Below, one piece after another: positions 62,396 through 64,000 of a stretch of DNA of 64,000 nt. Within the stretch, counting starts at the first letter, position 1. Every line of letters begins with the position of its first letter. The stretch is from Pantanalinema sp. (GTDB lineage Bacteria > Cyanobacteriota > Sericytochromatia > S15B-MN24 > UBA4093): assembly GCA_036704125.1 (NCBI GenBank), contig DATNQI010000021.1:1-64000 (forward strand). The letters are read 5' to 3'. The notes under the pieces are model-generated. The model was given only the letters and a program-made list of their open reading frames with translations, made no database searches and was not told where the DNA came from. Position numbers and translations under genes: made by a program.

Positions 62396-62592
62396 TCATG
62401 AGGTTGGCGAGCGTTCGGCAAGCGTGTCCGAGGCGTGACGTTCCAGGTGCTTGCCGTACCACTCGCGATGACCATAAGCGCAGCATCGTATCAAACGTTA
62501 ACATGCCAGTCATGTATCCCGCAAACCGTCTGCTTGCGGGCGATGAGGGGGGCAGGGGCTGCCCCCGGATCAGAATCAAGGCTCCACAGCCA
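62396..62592 (+). other. Non-coding stretch, no feature recognised
   Basis: About 200 bases between the palindrome and the next promoter. It is less GC-rich than the genes and has no convincing reading frame with a ribosome site. A GGGGGCAGGGGCTGCCCCC patch around 62550 can form a short hairpin. Confidence 0.5.
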
Positions 62593-62621
62593 TTGTAAGC
62601 AAGAAACCAATCGTTTAATAT
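62593..62621 (+). promoter_or_regulatory. Promoter of the attenuated lipoprotein operon
   Basis: TTGTAA (62593-62598), 17 bases, TAATAT (62616-62621). Four of six bases match each consensus. Start near 62628, giving a leader of about 170 bases before GTG 62798. Confidence 0.6.
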
Positions 62622-62665
62622 CCATCCCGGGTATCTAATAAGATTAGGCCGCTCGTTGATGTCTT

Positions 62666-62741
62666 GGCGCCATCCGCGTCAATAGACGCACCGCGCCCTT
62701 CGCACGGCGGGATGAAAACCGACCTTCGGGCGCGTTTTTTT
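62666..62741 (+). terminator. Leader terminator with competing antiterminator hairpin (attenuator)
   Basis: CGCGCCC (62692-62698) and GGGCGCG (62728-62734) plus seven T (62735-62741) make an intrinsic terminator with a long loop that holds a small hairpin. An alternative hairpin uses GGCGC (62666-62670) with GCGCC (62693-62697), enclosing GCGTC-AATA-GACGC, and would occupy the left arm of the terminator. The terminator sits 56 bases before the lipoprotein start, as in riboswitches or attenuators. I could not match the leader to a known class. Confidence 0.65.
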
Positions 62742-62797
62742 CCTCGTGTTTCATCGCAGTCCCCAACATCTTCATCTTTCGCATTCGGGAGAATAAC

Positions 62798-63667
62798 GTG
62801 CAGCACGGTCATCACGCTTTTTGGACAGTCCCCCTCGTGGTCCTCGGCCTCGCCGGTTGCGCCACGCTCGAGACGCGGCCTTTCGCGCAGTTTTACACGA
62901 GCGGCCAGCCTTCGATCGCAGGCGTCGCTCCCTACCAGTCGCGCCTCATGTTCTCGGTGATCCGCGAGGGCGAGCCGGAGCGCTCTGCCCAGGCGATCAC
63001 GGGGCTCACCTACAGTACGGTCGGCGTGACGCTCACGAACACCGACACGTCGCTGCTTCCGAGCGCGCTGACCAAGAACGTGACCCTCGACGGCGGCAAC
63101 CAGGCCGCCTCGGTCTTCTCGGCGCTGCGTCCGGGCGGCGGCTACTCGGTCTCGGTTTCCTTGAAGGACGCAGGAAGCACCCAGGTCGGCTCGGGCGTCG
63201 CCGAGAACGTCAGCCTGCCCGCCGGCATGACCACCCCTGTCACGATCGTCATCGGCCGCGACGGCAACGTGAAGGTCGCCAGTTCCACGACGGGGAACGG
63301 CTTCGGTACCTCGAGCGCCTACGTCGTCGCCAAGGGGGATTCGGTCGTGCTCAACACGGGCTTCTCGGGCACCGAGACCGCCGTGGCGAGCTGGTCCGTC
63401 TCGCTCAGCTCCTCGCTCTACGGGACGAACGCCAAGATCGCAGCCTACCCCGCCAGCACCAACTTCAGCACCTTCACATGGAGCACCGCGGCGGCGGCCA
63501 GCAACGGAGGCTTCTCCTACGCTCCCGCCAACCTCACGACGATGGGGACGCAGGACGGGGACATCACCTTCGAGCTTTACGACAGCGCGAACAAGGTCAT
63601 CGGGCGTAGCGTCCTCAGCCACGTCTCGGTGGTGAACGGCGCCGCCATGTCGATCACGCTCCAGTAA
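62798..63667 (+). CDS. Lipoprotein of unknown function, beta-rich
   Basis: 289 residues from GTG 62798 with GGGAG upstream. Signal MQHGHHAFWTVPLVVLGLAGC with a textbook lipobox (LAGC, Cys21). The mature part is Ser/Thr/Gly/Val-rich with regular short strands (for example SVSVSLKDAG, VASWSVSLSSS), suggesting a surface beta-sandwich, perhaps a carbohydrate- or protein-binding module. No catalytic motif. The next lipoprotein starts 12 bases later, so they form an operon under the leader attenuator. Confidence 0.8.
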   Translation: MQHGHHAFWTVPLVVLGLAGCATLETRPFAQFYTSGQPSIAGVAPYQSRLMFSVIREGEPERSAQAITGLTYSTVGVTLTNTDTSLLPSALTKNVTLDGGNQAASVFSALRPGGGYSVSVSLKDAGSTQVGSGVAENVSLPAGMTTPVTIVIGRDGNVKVASSTTGNGFGTSSAYVVAKGDSVVLNTGFSGTETAVASWSVSLSSSLYGTNAKIAAYPASTNFSTFTWSTAAAASNGGFSYAPANLTTMGTQDGDITFELYDSANKVIGRSVLSHVSVVNGAAMSITLQ

Positions 63668-63679
63668 AGAAGGGCTCCT

Positions 63680-64000
63680 GTGCGCCGCTCGCTCGTCGTT
63701 ACGCTGCTCGCCCTCCTCTGCGGCTGCCAGCCGGCCAACATGACCGCCACGAACAAGGCCTCCCAGCCGGGCCTTGCGATCGAGCGTATCGCTCAGGTGG
63801 TGGTCTCGGACGGCACCTCTCGGGTCATGGGGACGGTCCGCTTGCCTGAGAGCCTGCTCGGCCAGGGAGGCGATCGGCTGGATTCCCCACGGGGGATCGC
63901 AGGAGCGGAGCTGACCCTGCTGGATGCCTCGGGTCAGCCCATCCCCAACACGGCCACCGTGCGCTCGGATGCCGAAGGACTCTTCAGCATTCCGAGCGCT
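63680..64000 (+). CDS. Lipoprotein with carboxypeptidase-regulatory-like domain (3' end outside window)
   Basis: The first 107 codons are visible from GTG 63680. The signal VRRSLVVTLLALLCGC ends in a lipobox (LCGC). After a short Ser/Thr stretch, GTVRLPESLLG and AGAELTLLDASGQPIPNTA then DAEGLFSIPS have the form of a CarboxypepD_reg/SpaA-like beta domain, found in surface proteins. The gene is cut by the end of the window. Likely co-transcribed with the preceding lipoprotein. Confidence 0.75.
   Translation, partial: MRRSLVVTLLALLCGCQPANMTATNKASQPGLAIERIAQVVVSDGTSRVMGTVRLPESLLGQGGDRLDSPRGIAGAELTLLDASGQPIPNTATVRSDAEGLFSIPSA

Noticed and set aside
62148-62579. Open frames across the 28-bp palindrome on both strands
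   Set aside because: Both strands give the same short phrase because of the palindrome; no ribosome sites and no family resemblance.
62628-62797. Cyclic di-GMP (GEMM) or other known riboswitch
   Set aside because: The conserved GEMM core, and cores of TPP, SAM, cobalamin and fluoride riboswitches that I know, are not present; only the expression-platform layout is seen.

Overview
The window is a gene-dense, high-GC chromosomal segment with no phage, insertion sequence, CRISPR array, rRNA or tRNA that I can recognise. Housekeeping genes (secA, prfB, rpmE, infA, rsmE, thyX, a trmJ-like gene, rapZ-yvcK-whiA) show it is core chromosome. Several signs point to a diderm lineage near Cyanobacteriota, possibly a non-photosynthetic early branch such as Sericytochromatia. 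The cyanobacterial palindrome GCGATCGC (HIP1) is strongly over-represented (eight copies in the first 7 kb). There is an IctB-like member of the O-antigen ligase superfamily, a DUF4330 protein, ADP-heptose enzymes, and many lipoproteins. The rapZ-yvcK-whiA trio and a YmfF/YmfH pair are better known from Gram-positive bacteria. The placement is an inference, not a proof.

Layout. 1-9.6 kb: DEAD-box helicase, secreted subtilase, Cof-type phosphatase, rapZ-yvcK-whiA operon, two tandem TPR paralogues. 9.6-13 kb (minus): thyX, a small unknown protein, an HD-GYP c-di-GMP phosphodiesterase and rsmE in one tight cluster. 13-15.7 kb: large arylsulfatase and rpmE. 15.9-24.9 kb: a long plus-strand run, secA-prfB (with the RF2 programmed frameshift)-hldE1-hldE2-DUF4330-ictB-like-GT9-unknown, coupling export and translation genes to envelope glycan genes. 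24.9-25.2 kb: a free-standing 44-residue peptide gene with a double-glycine-type leader, its own promoter and terminator. 25.2-28.9 kb: a phosphodiester glycosidase and three lipoproteins, two of which are closely related and rich in Arg-Gly and Tyr. 29-32.6 kb: cobalamin-binding protein, DUF503, Ser/Thr kinase, methionine-gamma-lyase-like enzyme and Nudix. 32.8-36 kb: chemoreceptor, then a MarR-YceI pair with a clear operator.

36-43.8 kb (minus): a five-gene operon of GNAT, PaaK-like ligase, LuxE-like acyl-protein synthetase, a LuxC-PaaK fusion and an MFS exporter. It looks like an uncharacterised carboxylic acid reduction/export pathway and is preceded by a duplicated promoter-like repeat. 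43.9-49 kb: C39-like peptidase lipoprotein and a very large soluble-adenylyl-cyclase-like protein. 49-57 kb: M16 peptidase pair, ferritin-like protein, LysR/EamA divergent pair, trmJ-like, infA, HPPD. 57-62 kb: two small proteins and a 1229-residue MshEN-like/beta-propeller fusion. 62-64 kb: a tiny Cys protein, a 28-bp perfect palindrome, and a promoter-leader-terminator (attenuator-like) unit in front of two lipoprotein genes, the last cut by the window end.

How it fits together. Many genes serve the cell envelope (heptose and glycan assembly, lipoproteins, sulfatase, secreted protease, SecA). Others serve second-messenger signalling (HD-GYP, class III cyclase, MCP, Ser/Thr kinase). The least explained units are the Tyr/Arg-Gly lipoproteins, the LuxC/LuxE/PaaK operon, the double-glycine peptide and the attenuated lipoprotein pair. 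Some genes lack a Shine-Dalgarno sequence and carry a -10 box 6-7 bases before the ATG, suggesting leaderless transcripts.
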